Of a stretch of DNA of 64,000 nucleotides, positions 42,136 to 50,524 are shown piece after piece. A model generated the notes under the pieces. The model did no database searches. It saw only the letters and a program-made list of their open reading frames with translations, and was not told the DNA's origin. Within the stretch, counting starts at the first letter, position 1. Each line of letters starts with the position of its first letter. The DNA comes from Nocardioides humilatus (GTDB taxonomy: Bacteria; Actinomycetota; Actinomycetes; Propionibacteriales; Nocardioidaceae): contig NZ_VUJV01000007.1 in NCBI RefSeq assembly GCF_008373755.1, forward strand, positions 62,001 to 126,000, written 5' to 3'. Position numbers and translations under genes: made by a program.

Positions 42136-43376
42136 ACCTCGGAGCGCTCGCGGCGCCAGGTGGTCCAGTGCCAGTGCAGGTAACGGTCGATGGCGCGCAC
42201 GATGTGCTGGGAGCGGATCGACGGGAAGACGTCGAAGGCGTGCTGGGTGACCGGGAGCTCGGCGTAGACGACGGTGCGCTTGGAGGTCTCGCGCAGGCGC
42301 GCGACGAGCTGGCGGGCCTGGTCGACACCGACGAGGGTGTCGTTGCGGCCGTGGATGATGAAGAAGTCGGGCGCGTCCGCGGTGACCCGCAACAGCGGGG
42401 TGGCGGCCTCGAAGACCTCGGGGGAGTCCTGGTACTTCGTCTTCATGACCCAGCCCGCCAAGAACTCGTCGCGCATCAGCTCTACGTTGCGCAGGCCGCT
42501 CGCGCCGGACAGGTCGTAGACGCCGTAGTGCGGGACCGCGACCTGGACGGTGGTGTCGACGTCCTCGAAGCCGGGTTGGAAGTCCGGGTCGTTGGGGGTC
42601 AGTGCGGCGAGGGCAGTGAGGTGGCCGCCTGCTGATCCGCCGGTGATCGCGATGTAGTCGGGGTCGCCGCCGTAGTCGGCGATGTGGTCGCGGATCCACG
42701 CGATCGCCTGCTTGACGTCGATGATCTGCGCGGGCCACGGATCACGGGGCGCGAGGCGGTAGTTGACCGCGACGCACACCCATCCCTTCGCCGCGAGGTG
42801 CTCCATCAGCGCGAGGCCCTGCTCCTCCTTCTTGCTGATGATCCAGGCGCCGCCGTGCACCTGCAGCAGGACCGGAGCGTTCTTCGGCGGGGTGGTCGAC
42901 GAGGTGTAGATGTCGAGCATCCCGCGCTTGCCGTACGGCGCGAAGGGCACGTTGCGGGTCACCTCGACGCCGGCCTTGCGCCGCTCGCGCCCGAAGGTGA
43001 ACGGGTTGGCGACCCGTCGCCAGGGGGTGGCGAGGTCGGCCGGGGTCGGCGCTGCGTCGAGCTGCTCGATGTAGTCGACCCCGAGGCCCTCGACGAGGGC
43101 GTCCTCGGCGACGTGCACCGCCTTGCGGCTCTGCCCGATCAGGTAGCCGAGGCCGGCGGCGCTCACGGCAGCCAGCGCGAGCCCGGTGCGGCTGGTCCGG
43201 CCGCGCGCGAGCTGGGTGGCGGTGTCAGCGGCGGTCAACGCCAGGAGGTGCGGGGCGAGCTCGCCCGTCAGCCAGCCGGGGAAGAAGGCCGCGACGCTCA
43301 GCCGGAAGCCGGGGAGCGGCTTGATCGCGTTGGCGGTCAGCGCAGCAGTGACGGCCTGGCGCCGTGTGAAACCCAT
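42132..43376 (-). CDS. Alpha/beta-hydrolase, LipC-like esterase/lipase
   Basis: 414 residues from ATG 43376. Hydrophobic N-terminal ~100 residues that may associate with the membrane, then a hormone-sensitive-lipase-type core: oxyanion motif VHGGAW, nucleophile elbow GGSAGG, and late Asp/His candidates (IIHGRND, TQHAFDVF). TAGGCT lies six bases before the start, so it is probably leaderless. It is divergent from a WS/DGAT gene across one KstR operator, the same pair as lipC-Rv0221 in M. tuberculosis as I recall it. It likely releases fatty acid from esters. Confidence 0.85.
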   Translation of the reverse strand: MGFTRRQAVTAALTANAIKPLPGFRLSVAAFFPGWLTGELAPHLLALTAADTATQLARGRTSRTGLALAAVSAAGLGYLIGQSRKAVHVAEDALVEGLGVDYIEQLDAAPTPADLATPWRRVANPFTFGRERRKAGVEVTRNVPFAPYGKRGMLDIYTSSTTPPKNAPVLLQVHGGAWIISKKEEQGLALMEHLAAKGWVCVAVNYRLAPRDPWPAQIIDVKQAIAWIRDHIADYGGDPDYIAITGGSAGGHLTALAALTPNDPDFQPGFEDVDTTVQVAVPHYGVYDLSGASGLRNVELMRDEFLAGWVMKTKYQDSPEVFEAATPLLRVTADAPDFFIIHGRNDTLVGVDQARQLVARLRETSKRTVVYAELPVTQHAFDVFPSIRSQHIVRAIDRYLHWHWTTWRRERSEV

Positions 43377-43408
43377 GATTCGAGCCTACCGGCCCTACTG
43401 GGTTAAAT

Positions 43409-43422
43409 TGGAACACGTTCTA
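43409..43422. promoter_or_regulatory. KstR-type operator between lipase and WS/DGAT genes
   Basis: TGGAACACGTTCTA, core 43412-43419. For the plus strand TAAATT (43404-43409) can act as -10, placing the start of transcription inside the operator; GGAGG (43424-43428) precedes ATG 43436. The lipase -10 TAGGCT (43388-43383, minus) lies 21 bases away. Confidence 0.82.
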
Positions 43423-43435
43423 CGGAGGATGAGAC

Positions 43436-44851
43436 ATGGATCGACTGTCAGGGCTCGACGCGAGCTTCCTCTACCTCGAGACCCCGGCGCAGCTGATGCA
43501 CGTGTGCGCGGTCATGGTGCTCGACCAAAGCACGATGCCGACGCCGTACACGTTCGCCGGCCTGCAGGCGCGGATCGACGAGAGCGTCCACGACGTGCCG
43601 GCGTTCACGCGCAAGATCCGCGGCGTCCCGCTCGGCCTCGACCACCCGGTCTGGGTGCGCGACCAGCAGTTCGACATCGAGCGGCACGTGCACCGGGTCG
43701 CCGTGCCCAGCCCGGGCAGCTACCGCGAGCTGATGGACCTCTGCGCCCACCTCGCCGGCCTGCCGCTCGACCGCTCCCGCCCGCTGTGGGAGATGTGGGT
43801 CATCGAGGGTTATCGGCCCGACGGTGCCGAGGGCGACGAGAAGGTCGTGATCTTCTCCAAGATGCATCACGCGACGGTCGACGGGGTCTCCGGATCCAAC
43901 CTGATCTCCCACCTGTGCTCCCTCGAGCCCGACACGGCGCCTCTCGCCCTGGGGGAGAAGCAGACCCACCCGCGCGACCCCGACCGACGCGAGCTGCTCG
44001 GCCGGGCCCTGATCGGTCTCGGGAGCAAGCCGGTCACGCTGGCCAAGGTGGTGGGGCCGTCGGCCCAGATGATCACCAAGAGCATCGCGCGGGCCCGGCA
44101 GGGCGTGGCGATGGCGGCGCCGTTCTCTGCGCCGCGCACGTCGTTCAACGGCACCATCACCGCGCACCGCAGCATCGCCGTGGCCGACCTGAGCCTCGAC
44201 GACATCAAGCGCATCAAGAAGGCGACCGGCAGCACGGTCAACGACGTGGTGCTGACCCTGGCCGGTGGAGCGTTGCGCGCCTACCTCGACGAGCGCGGTG
44301 AGCTCCCGACCACCTCCCTGATGGCATCGGTGCCGGTGAGCGTCCGCGCGACCTCCAAGCGGACCCAGGGTGCCAACAAGGTCTCCTCGCTCTTCACCAA
44401 GCTCGGTACCGACATCGACGACCCGCTGGAGCGGCTCGAGATCATGGCCGAGCGCAACCGGCACGCGAAGGAGCACCACAACGCGATCAGCGCCGACGCG
44501 CTCCAGGACTGGGCCGAGTTCGCGGCGCCGCGGGTGTTCGGTCTCGCCGTCCGCACCTACGCCAACCTGCGACTCGCTGAGAAGCACCCGGTCGTGCACA
44601 ACCTGGTGATCTCCAACGTCCCCGGGCCGCCGGTGCCGCTGTACTTCTCGGGCGCGCGCATCGAAGCGCTCTACCCGCTCGGCCCGGTCTTCCACGGTGC
44701 CGGTCTCAACATCACGGTGATGTCCAGCGCTGGCAAGATCCACGTCGGCGTGATCGCCTGCCGTGAGTCGGTCCCGGACGGCGACGCCCTGGTGAAGCAC
44801 TTCCCGGTCGAGCTGGAGCGCCTCAACGACGCGGTCGCCGCGCTCGTCTGA
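43436..44851 (+). CDS. Wax ester synthase / diacylglycerol acyltransferase (WS/DGAT)
   Basis: 471 residues. Begins MDRLSGLDASFLYLETP, as WS/DGATs do, and has the catalytic HHxxxDG motif HHATVDG at residues 144-150, then NVPGPPVPLY and the C-terminal SSAGKIHVGV. The enzyme transfers acyl groups from acyl-CoA to diacylglycerol or fatty alcohol, making storage lipid. KstR control suggests that acyl-CoA from sterol degradation is stored. Length is typical. Confidence 0.93.
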   Translation: MDRLSGLDASFLYLETPAQLMHVCAVMVLDQSTMPTPYTFAGLQARIDESVHDVPAFTRKIRGVPLGLDHPVWVRDQQFDIERHVHRVAVPSPGSYRELMDLCAHLAGLPLDRSRPLWEMWVIEGYRPDGAEGDEKVVIFSKMHHATVDGVSGSNLISHLCSLEPDTAPLALGEKQTHPRDPDRRELLGRALIGLGSKPVTLAKVVGPSAQMITKSIARARQGVAMAAPFSAPRTSFNGTITAHRSIAVADLSLDDIKRIKKATGSTVNDVVLTLAGGALRAYLDERGELPTTSLMASVPVSVRATSKRTQGANKVSSLFTKLGTDIDDPLERLEIMAERNRHAKEHHNAISADALQDWAEFAAPRVFGLAVRTYANLRLAEKHPVVHNLVISNVPGPPVPLYFSGARIEALYPLGPVFHGAGLNITVMSSAGKIHVGVIACRESVPDGDALVKHFPVELERLNDAVAALV

Positions 44852-44857
44852 GGTCGG

Positions 44858-45778
44858 TCACCCAGCGGGGTGGGGCCGGCGGAAGTCGCGCCGCCGCGCG
44901 TTGACCGTCTGCGTCGCCTCGAGGAAGGCCGGCACGAACCGCTCGGCGCTCATCACGCACGCGGCGTGGCCGGCCTTGACCTCGTGCATGGTCGCGCCGG
45001 GGATCGAGCGCGCGAGCCGCACCTGGCGCTCGGTGGGGATCACCTTGTCCTTGGTGTTGACGACCACGGCGGTCGGCACGTCGATCCGGCCGATCCACGG
45101 CCGCGAGTGGTGCCGGCCGAGCGCGGCGAGCGCCTGACCGATCGCCCACGGGCTCGTGGAGCGGAACTCGCGCAGTGCCCACGCGTGCATGTCGGAGCGG
45201 TCGAGGTCGAGCCGGTCGTAGGTGGCGCGGGCGGCGGCGGTCGCCGTGCTGCTGCGGGAGATGCCGCGGGCCGCGAGCATGCCCCCGCCCATGCCGGTGA
45301 AGAACGCCCGCTCGACCGGCGTCAGCTGGAAGCGGTCGGTGGTCGCGCAGAGCACCAGGCCCTCGACCTTGGTGCGGTGCTGGCGCCAGACCCGCTGCGC
45401 CACGATCGAACCCATCGAGTAGCCGGCGACGATGACCTGCTCGAGCTCGAGCAGGTCGATGAGCGCCGCGACGTCGTCGGCGCAGTCGCTGAGCGAGAAC
45501 TCCTCGCTGCGGATGCCCTGCCCGTGCCAGCGCTGGTCGAGCGTCACGACGCGGAAGCGCTTGGAGAGGGGCCTGATCGCGGGGAACCAGGTCAGCAGGC
45601 CGGTGCAGCCCAGCGCGTGGAGGAGCACGATGGTCGGGGAGTGCGGGTCAGGTCCCGGCGTGTCAGTGACGTAGGTCGACCCACCGCGACCGGGCAGCTC
45701 GACGAGTCGCCCCTCGGGGATCGGCGCCCACGGGATATAGACCCGGTTGCGGATGACATCGAGCGGCGAGACCCCCAT
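44858..45778 (-). CDS. Alpha/beta-fold hydrolase
   Basis: 306 residues from ATG 45778; a longer upstream frame antisense to chsE1-chsE2 was rejected. Core features: VLLHALGCTG, RVVTLDQRWHGQG, nucleophile elbow VAGYSMGSI, late aspartate VVNTKDKVIP and histidine VKAGHAACV, giving a full Ser-Asp-His set. Its -10 TAGTAT overlaps the KstR operator, seven bases from the start. An esterase, C-C hydrolase or thioesterase acting with the divergent side-chain operon is possible; HsaD-type features were not seen. Confidence 0.85.
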   Translation of the reverse strand: MGVSPLDVIRNRVYIPWAPIPEGRLVELPGRGGSTYVTDTPGPDPHSPTIVLLHALGCTGLLTWFPAIRPLSKRFRVVTLDQRWHGQGIRSEEFSLSDCADDVAALIDLLELEQVIVAGYSMGSIVAQRVWRQHRTKVEGLVLCATTDRFQLTPVERAFFTGMGGGMLAARGISRSSTATAAARATYDRLDLDRSDMHAWALREFRSTSPWAIGQALAALGRHHSRPWIGRIDVPTAVVVNTKDKVIPTERQVRLARSIPGATMHEVKAGHAACVMSAERFVPAFLEATQTVNARRRDFRRPHPAG

Positions 45779-45789
45779 GCGCGAAATAC

Positions 45790-45803
45790 TAGAACACGTT
45801 ACA
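45790..45803. promoter_or_regulatory. KstR-type operator centred in a 34-bp divergent leaderless promoter pair
   Basis: TAGAACACGTTACA, core 45793-45800. Plus: TACAGT (45800-45805), seven bases, GTG 45813. Minus: TAGTAT (45791-45786), seven bases, ATG 45778. The start codons are 34 bases apart and the operator is at the centre, so one bound KstR dimer would cover both -10 elements. Confidence 0.87.
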
Positions 45804-45812
45804 GTTCTGCTT

Positions 45813-47996
45813 GTGGATGCCGAAGAGATCAGTGCTGTTCGCGCGGTCGTGACCGAGGTCCTCGAGCGCTCTGCCGAGGCTGCCCCCGAGGGTGGCAACC
45901 CCTGGCGTGTCGACTGGGAAGCCTGGCAGGCCGCGGGCCTCACCGCACTCACGCTGCCTGAGGAGTACGGCGGCGACGGGCTCGGTCTCGAGGCCGCTGC
46001 TGTGCTGCTGAGCGAGTCGGGACGGCGGGCGCACCAGGTGCCTGCCTGGGAGACGCTGGCCTGCGCCGCGCTCACGCTCGGCGCGCACGGCACCGAGGCG
46101 CAGCGCAAGGAGCACCTCCCGGCGATCCTCGAGGGCGCCATCCTGTCGCCCGCGCTCCGCGACGTCCGCGGGACCACCGCGACCTTCGCCGACGGGCGCG
46201 TGAGCGGCCGCAAGACCGCCGTCACCTACGCCGACGCGGCCACCGCGCTGCTCGTGGTCGCCGGTGACGATGTCGTGCTCGTCGACCCGCAGGGCCCCGG
46301 CGTCACGTTGCTGCCTGCCAGCGCGTCGACTCCTGTCCCGACCTTCACCGTTGTGCTCGAGGACGCTCCTGCCGAGGCGCTCGAGACCGGCGCGGCGGCG
46401 TACCTCCGCGACGTCGCAGGCGCCAGCCTCGTCGTCATCGCGGCCGGCGTGCTCGCCGGCGCTCGTGACCTGACCGCCGACTACGTGAAGGGCCGCACCC
46501 AGTTCGGGCGCTCGCTCGCGGAGTTCCAGGCGGTCGCGCTGCAGATGGCCGACGTCTACATCGCCAGCCGCACGCTCGACCTCGCGGCCGACAACGCGAT
46601 CTGGCGCGTGACCAACGGACTGCCGGCTGCCGAGGACCTCGCGGTCGCGGGCTACTGGGTGAGCAAGGTCGTCCCGACCGCGTTCCGCACCTGCCATCAC
46701 GTGCACGGCGGCATGGGCGTCGACGTCACCTACCCGCTCATCGACCTCTCCAGCTGGGCGACCGACCTCGCCTACGCGCTCGACACCGCTGCGGGCGAGG
46801 TGCCGATCGAGGCCGAGGCGTCGAAGAACCTCGAGCTCACCGACGAGCAGCGCGCTCTCAAGGCCGAGCTCCGTGCCTGGTTCGCGGGCCTGTCCGCCGA
46901 GTTCGGGCACCTGTCGGACCCCAGCACCGTCGAAGGTGCGTGGGACCGCCACGGGCCCAGCTACACCAAGCTCATCAAGCGGATGGGTGCCGACGGCTGG
47001 ATGGGCGTCGGTTGGCCGAAGGAGTACGGCGGCCACGGGCTCGGCGAGATCGAGCAGACGATCTTCGCCAACGAGGCGCAGTACCACGACGTGCACCTGC
47101 CTGCGGTGACGCTGCAGACCGTCGGTCCGACGCTGATCCGCTACGGCACGGAGAAGCAGAAGGAGATGTTCCTGTCGCGGATCCTGGCCGGCGACGTGCA
47201 CTTCGCGATCGGCTACAGCGAGCCTGACGCGGGCACCGACCTGGCCTCGCTGCGCACCACGGCCAAGCGCGACGGTGACCACTACGTCGTCAACGGCCAG
47301 AAGATGTGGACCACCGGCGGCCACCACGCGGACTACCTGTGGCTCGCGGTCCGCACTGATCCCGACGCCCCGAAGCACAAGGGCATCTCGATCCTCATCG
47401 TGGACACCAAGGATCCCGGCTACAGCTGGACGCCGATCATCACCGCCGACGGTTCGCACCACGTCAACGCCACCTACTTCAACGACGTGCGCGTCCCCGT
47501 CGACATGCTCGTCGGCGAGGAGAACGAGGGCTGGCGCCTGATCACCACGCAGCTCAACCACGAGCGGGTCATGCTCGGCCCGGCCGGCCGCATCGAGGGC
47601 CTGCGCGACCGCGTCGTCCGCTGGGCCGACAAGGCTGGCGCGCTCGACGACCCCGGCTTGGTGAGCCTGCTCGGCGAGGCGACCGCGATCTTCCGCATCA
47701 ACGAGCTCCTCAACTGGGAGGTCGCTCGCGCGGCGGCCGCCGGCGAGATCAAGGTCGCCGACGCGTCGTCGTCGAAGGTTTTTGCATCCGACCACGTGCA
47801 GCACCTCAACGCCGACCTGATCGCCGCCGTGCACCGGCTCGGCGACCCCGGTGACCCCGAGACCAAGGAACTGCTGGACTACCTGGACGCGCAGGCCAAG
47901 CGCAACCTGGTGCTGACCTTCGGAGGCGGAGTGCAAGAGGTGCAGCGAGAGCTGATCGCGATGTTCGGGCTCGGCCTGCCGCGGGTGCCCCGATGA
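45813..47996 (+). CDS. chsE1-chsE2: Fused ChsE1-ChsE2 acyl-CoA dehydrogenase of sterol side-chain degradation
   Basis: 727 residues from GTG 45813 (ATG 45777 would translate the operator). Residues 1-339 form a ChsE1/FadE28-like unit (RTQFGRSLAEFQAVALQMAD). Residues 340-727 form a ChsE2/FadE29-like unit with YSEPDAGTDLASLRTT, NGQKMWTTGGHHADY, NHERVMLGPAGR and TFGGGVQEVQRELIAMFGLGLPRVPR (key end FGLGLPRVPR). In mycobacteria these are two proteins of an alpha2beta2 enzyme that desaturates the 3-carbon side chain of 3-oxo-4-pregnene-20-carboxyl-CoA. The next genes are chsH2, chsH1 and ltp2. KstR-controlled, probably leaderless. Confidence 0.88.
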   Translation: MDAEEISAVRAVVTEVLERSAEAAPEGGNPWRVDWEAWQAAGLTALTLPEEYGGDGLGLEAAAVLLSESGRRAHQVPAWETLACAALTLGAHGTEAQRKEHLPAILEGAILSPALRDVRGTTATFADGRVSGRKTAVTYADAATALLVVAGDDVVLVDPQGPGVTLLPASASTPVPTFTVVLEDAPAEALETGAAAYLRDVAGASLVVIAAGVLAGARDLTADYVKGRTQFGRSLAEFQAVALQMADVYIASRTLDLAADNAIWRVTNGLPAAEDLAVAGYWVSKVVPTAFRTCHHVHGGMGVDVTYPLIDLSSWATDLAYALDTAAGEVPIEAEASKNLELTDEQRALKAELRAWFAGLSAEFGHLSDPSTVEGAWDRHGPSYTKLIKRMGADGWMGVGWPKEYGGHGLGEIEQTIFANEAQYHDVHLPAVTLQTVGPTLIRYGTEKQKEMFLSRILAGDVHFAIGYSEPDAGTDLASLRTTAKRDGDHYVVNGQKMWTTGGHHADYLWLAVRTDPDAPKHKGISILIVDTKDPGYSWTPIITADGSHHVNATYFNDVRVPVDMLVGEENEGWRLITTQLNHERVMLGPAGRIEGLRDRVVRWADKAGALDDPGLVSLLGEATAIFRINELLNWEVARAAAAGEIKVADASSSKVFASDHVQHLNADLIAAVHRLGDPGDPETKELLDYLDAQAKRNLVLTFGGGVQEVQRELIAMFGLGLPRVPR

Positions 47997-48502
47997 GCGC
48001 CGAGCCGGTCGAGACCGACGAGCGGCACGAGCGCATCATGGCCGAGGCCGAGCGCATCATGGCGCTCGGCGAGGCCTCCGAGACGCTCGCCCGCTGGGAG
48101 GTCAACCAGCCGACGATCGGCACCTGGCTCGACGCCATGGGCTACGACAACGAGCGCTTCCTGAACGGCGAGGCGCCGCCCTCGATGGCGCAGGTGTGGA
48201 CCATGCCCGGGCTCGGCCGCAAGCGCGCGTCCGATGACCCGCTGCACTCGATGATGGAGCTGCTCACCGCGGAGGGCTTCACCGCCGTGCTCGGCACCAA
48301 CACCGAGCAGACCTACGAGCGCTACCTCCGCGTCGGTGAGCGGGTCAGAGTGACCACGGCGCTCGACTCGGTGGCGGGACCGAAGAACACCGGGATGGGG
48401 CTCGGCTACTTCGTGACGTCGCGCAACCGCTGGTACGTCGGCGACGAGCACGTCGCGACGATGCTGTTCCGCGTGCTCAAGTTCATCCCGAAGGAGCGCT
48501 GA
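47993..48502 (+). CDS. chsH2N: ChsH2 N-terminal part: MaoC-like (FAS1-type hydratase) domain
   Basis: 169 residues, ATG overlapping the chsE1-chsE2 stop as ATGA. Hot-dog fold N-terminal type: helix, then RWEVNQPTIGTWLDAMGYDNERF, and TYERYLRVGERVRVTTALD, LGYFVTSRNRWYVGDEHVA. It corresponds to the MaoC-like half of mycobacterial ChsH2, which forms the non-catalytic-pocket side of the ChsH1-ChsH2 enoyl-CoA hydratase. Here it ends before the DUF35 half, which is a separate gene. Coupled to it by TGATG. Confidence 0.84.
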   Translation: MSAEPVETDERHERIMAEAERIMALGEASETLARWEVNQPTIGTWLDAMGYDNERFLNGEAPPSMAQVWTMPGLGRKRASDDPLHSMMELLTAEGFTAVLGTNTEQTYERYLRVGERVRVTTALDSVAGPKNTGMGLGYFVTSRNRWYVGDEHVATMLFRVLKFIPKER

Positions 48503-48891
48503 TGGCTGTCCGGCCGATGGTGAACCGTGACTCGACGTTCTTCTGGGAGGGCACCCAGGCGGGCGAGCTCCGCATCCAGAAGTGCAACGCGTGCGGTGCG
48601 AAGCGCTTCCCGCCCGGACCGGCCTGCCAGAGCTGCGAGGCCTACGACCGCGGCTACGACGTCGCGTCGGGTGAGGGCACGGTGTTCTCCTACGTCGTGC
48701 ACCGGCACCCGCCCGTCCCCGGCAAGGAGCTCCCGATCGTGATCGCTCTGGTCGACCTCGACGAGGGCGTGCGGATGGTCGGCGAGGTCGCCGGGGTGAC
48801 CGACGACGAGATCGAGATCGGCACCCGCCTGCGGGTGGACTTCAACACGATCGACGACGACCTGACGCTGCCCATCTGGAGGAAGCTGTGA
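48502..48891 (+). CDS. chsH2C: ChsH2 C-terminal part: DUF35 OB-fold protein with zinc ribbon
   Basis: 129 residues. Zinc ribbon with C28-x2-C31 and C42-x2-C45 (CNACGAKRFPPGPACQSC), then an OB-fold (GEGTVFSYVVHRHP, GVRMVGEVAGV). DUF35 proteins bind the aldolase Ltp2 and are needed for its activity. In M. tuberculosis this domain is the C-terminus of ChsH2; here it is a stand-alone gene between the MaoC part and chsH1. Its start overlaps the preceding stop by one base and its stop overlaps chsH1 as GTGA. Confidence 0.87.
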   Translation: MAVRPMVNRDSTFFWEGTQAGELRIQKCNACGAKRFPPGPACQSCEAYDRGYDVASGEGTVFSYVVHRHPPVPGKELPIVIALVDLDEGVRMVGEVAGVTDDEIEIGTRLRVDFNTIDDDLTLPIWRKL

Positions 48892-49286
48892 AGACCCTCG
48901 AGGCCGGCCAGGTGATCCCTGAGTGGAGCCTGCCGATGACGCCGACGACGATCGTGAGCACCGCGATCGCGACCCGCGACTGGCAAGACGTCCACCACGA
49001 CCGCGATGTCGCCCAGGCGGCGGGGTCGAAGGACATCTTCATGAACATCCTCACGACCAACGGGCTGGTCGAGAAGTTCGTCGCCGACTGGGTCGGCCAC
49101 GACTGCGAGCTCAAGGGCATCGCGATCCGCCTCGGTGCGCCCGCCCACCCCTACGACACGCTGACCTTCAGCGGCAAGGTCGCCTCGGTCGAGGACGGCG
49201 TCGCGACGATCGACATCGTCGGCCGGGTGTCGCTCGGCGACCACGTGACCGGCACCGTCAAGGTCCTTCAGGGGACCGCACAGTGA
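48888..49286 (+). CDS. chsH1: ChsH1-like MaoC-type enoyl-CoA hydratase subunit
   Basis: 132 residues from GTG 48888. Single hot-dog MaoC domain with the hydratase motif region DWQDVHHDRDVAQAAGSKDIFMN (key part QDVHHDRDVA): an Asp and His pair as in (R)-specific hydratases. In the mycobacterial ChsH1-ChsH2 heterotetramer this subunit supplies the catalytic residues that hydrate the 17(20)-ene of the 3-carbon side-chain CoA ester. Coupled to ltp2 by GTGA. Confidence 0.9.
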   Translation: MKTLEAGQVIPEWSLPMTPTTIVSTAIATRDWQDVHHDRDVAQAAGSKDIFMNILTTNGLVEKFVADWVGHDCELKGIAIRLGAPAHPYDTLTFSGKVASVEDGVATIDIVGRVSLGDHVTGTVKVLQGTAQ

Positions 49287-50455
49287 CGGGCACCCTCAGC
49301 GGCAAAGCCGCCATCGTCGGCATCGGCGCCACGGAGTTCTCCAAGGAGTCGGGCCGCTCCGAGCTGCAGCTCTCGGTCGAGGCGGTCCGCGCGGCACTCG
49401 CCGACTGTGGGCTGACCGCAGCCGACGTCGACGGCCTCACGACCTTCACGATGGACACGTCCTCGGAGATCGCGGTCGCCCGTGAGCTCGGCGTGCCCGA
49501 GCTGCGGTTCTTCAGCCGGATCAACTACGGCGGCGGGGCCGCGTGCGGCACCGTCCAGCAGGCCGCGATGGCGGTCGCGACCGGCGTTGCCGACGTCGTG
49601 GTGGCCTACCGCGGCTTCAACGAGCGCTCCGAGAGCCGCTTCGGCCAGTTCAGCGTCGCTGCCGCGACGCAGGTCAACACCAACGGCCTCGACAACGCCT
49701 GGTCCTACCCGATGGGCCTGGGCACGCCGGCGGCCACCGTCGCGATGCAGGCGCGCCGCTACATGCACGAGTACGGCGCCACCTCCGCCGACTTCGGTGC
49801 CGTCGCGGTCGCCGACCGCCGGCACGCGGCCACCAACCCCAACGCCTTCTTCTACGGCAAGCCGATCACGCTCGAGGACCACCAGGCCTCGCGGATGATC
49901 GTCGACCCGCTGCACCTCCTCGACTGCTGCCAGGAGAGCGACGGCGCCGTTGCCCTGGTCATCGTGAGCGCGGAGCGCGCTCGCGACCTGGCCAAGCCGC
50001 CGGCGTACATCACCGCTGCGGCGCAAGGGAGCGGTCGCGACCAGTTCGTGATGACGTCCTACTACCGCGACGACATCGGGATCCCGGAGATGGGCGTCGT
50101 CGGGCGGGAGCTCTGGAAGCAGTCGGGCCTGGTCCCCGACGACATGCCGATGGCAATCCTCTACGACCACTTCACGCCTTACGTGCTCATGCAGCTGGAG
50201 GAGCTCGGCTTCTGCGGCCGCGGTGAGGCACCCGACTTCGTCAAGGGCGGCGCCATCGAGATCGGCGGTCGCCTGCCGCTCAACACGCACGGCGGCCAGC
50301 TCGGCGAGGGCTACATCCACGGCATGAACGGGATCGCCGAGGGCGTGCGCCAGATCCGCGGCGCCTCGGTCAACCCGGTCTCCGACGCCCACCACGTGCT
50401 GGTGACCGCCGGCACCGGCGTGCCGACGAGCGGGCTGATCCTCGGCGCCTCCTAG
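49283..50455 (+). CDS. ltp2: Ltp2-like thiolase-fold aldolase (sterol side-chain cleavage)
   Basis: 390 residues from GTG 49283. Thiolase-fold protein: AAIVGIGATEFSKESGRS, NYGGGAACGTVQQAA, CCQESDGAVALV, LPLNTHGGQLGEGYIHGMNG (key part THGGQLGEGY). The cysteine and histidine pattern is not that of a biosynthetic thiolase; Ltp2 proteins do a retro-aldol cleavage that frees propionyl-CoA and a 17-ketosteroid, together with a DUF35 domain. Last gene of the KstR-controlled operon. A 69-base gap follows. Confidence 0.92.
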   Translation: MTGTLSGKAAIVGIGATEFSKESGRSELQLSVEAVRAALADCGLTAADVDGLTTFTMDTSSEIAVARELGVPELRFFSRINYGGGAACGTVQQAAMAVATGVADVVVAYRGFNERSESRFGQFSVAAATQVNTNGLDNAWSYPMGLGTPAATVAMQARRYMHEYGATSADFGAVAVADRRHAATNPNAFFYGKPITLEDHQASRMIVDPLHLLDCCQESDGAVALVIVSAERARDLAKPPAYITAAAQGSGRDQFVMTSYYRDDIGIPEMGVVGRELWKQSGLVPDDMPMAILYDHFTPYVLMQLEELGFCGRGEAPDFVKGGAIEIGGRLPLNTHGGQLGEGYIHGMNGIAEGVRQIRGASVNPVSDAHHVLVTAGTGVPTSGLILGAS

Positions 50456-50524
50456 GAAGAGGCTCGTGGAAAACTCGTCCGACCGGTTGATGCCCTGAGG
50501 CCGTACCTGCGGTCCAATGGGGGA

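Noticed and set aside
45777-45812. ATG 45777 as the start of chsE1-chsE2
   Set aside because: It would translate the KstR operator and -10 element and overlaps the minus-strand start codon; GTG 45813 fits a leaderless transcript and the family N-terminus.
20533-50455. Sterol ring-degradation genes (kshA/B, kstD, hsaA-D)
   Set aside because: Looked for among the dehydrogenases and hydrolases; none has the expected Rieske, FAD-ketosteroid or extradiol features.
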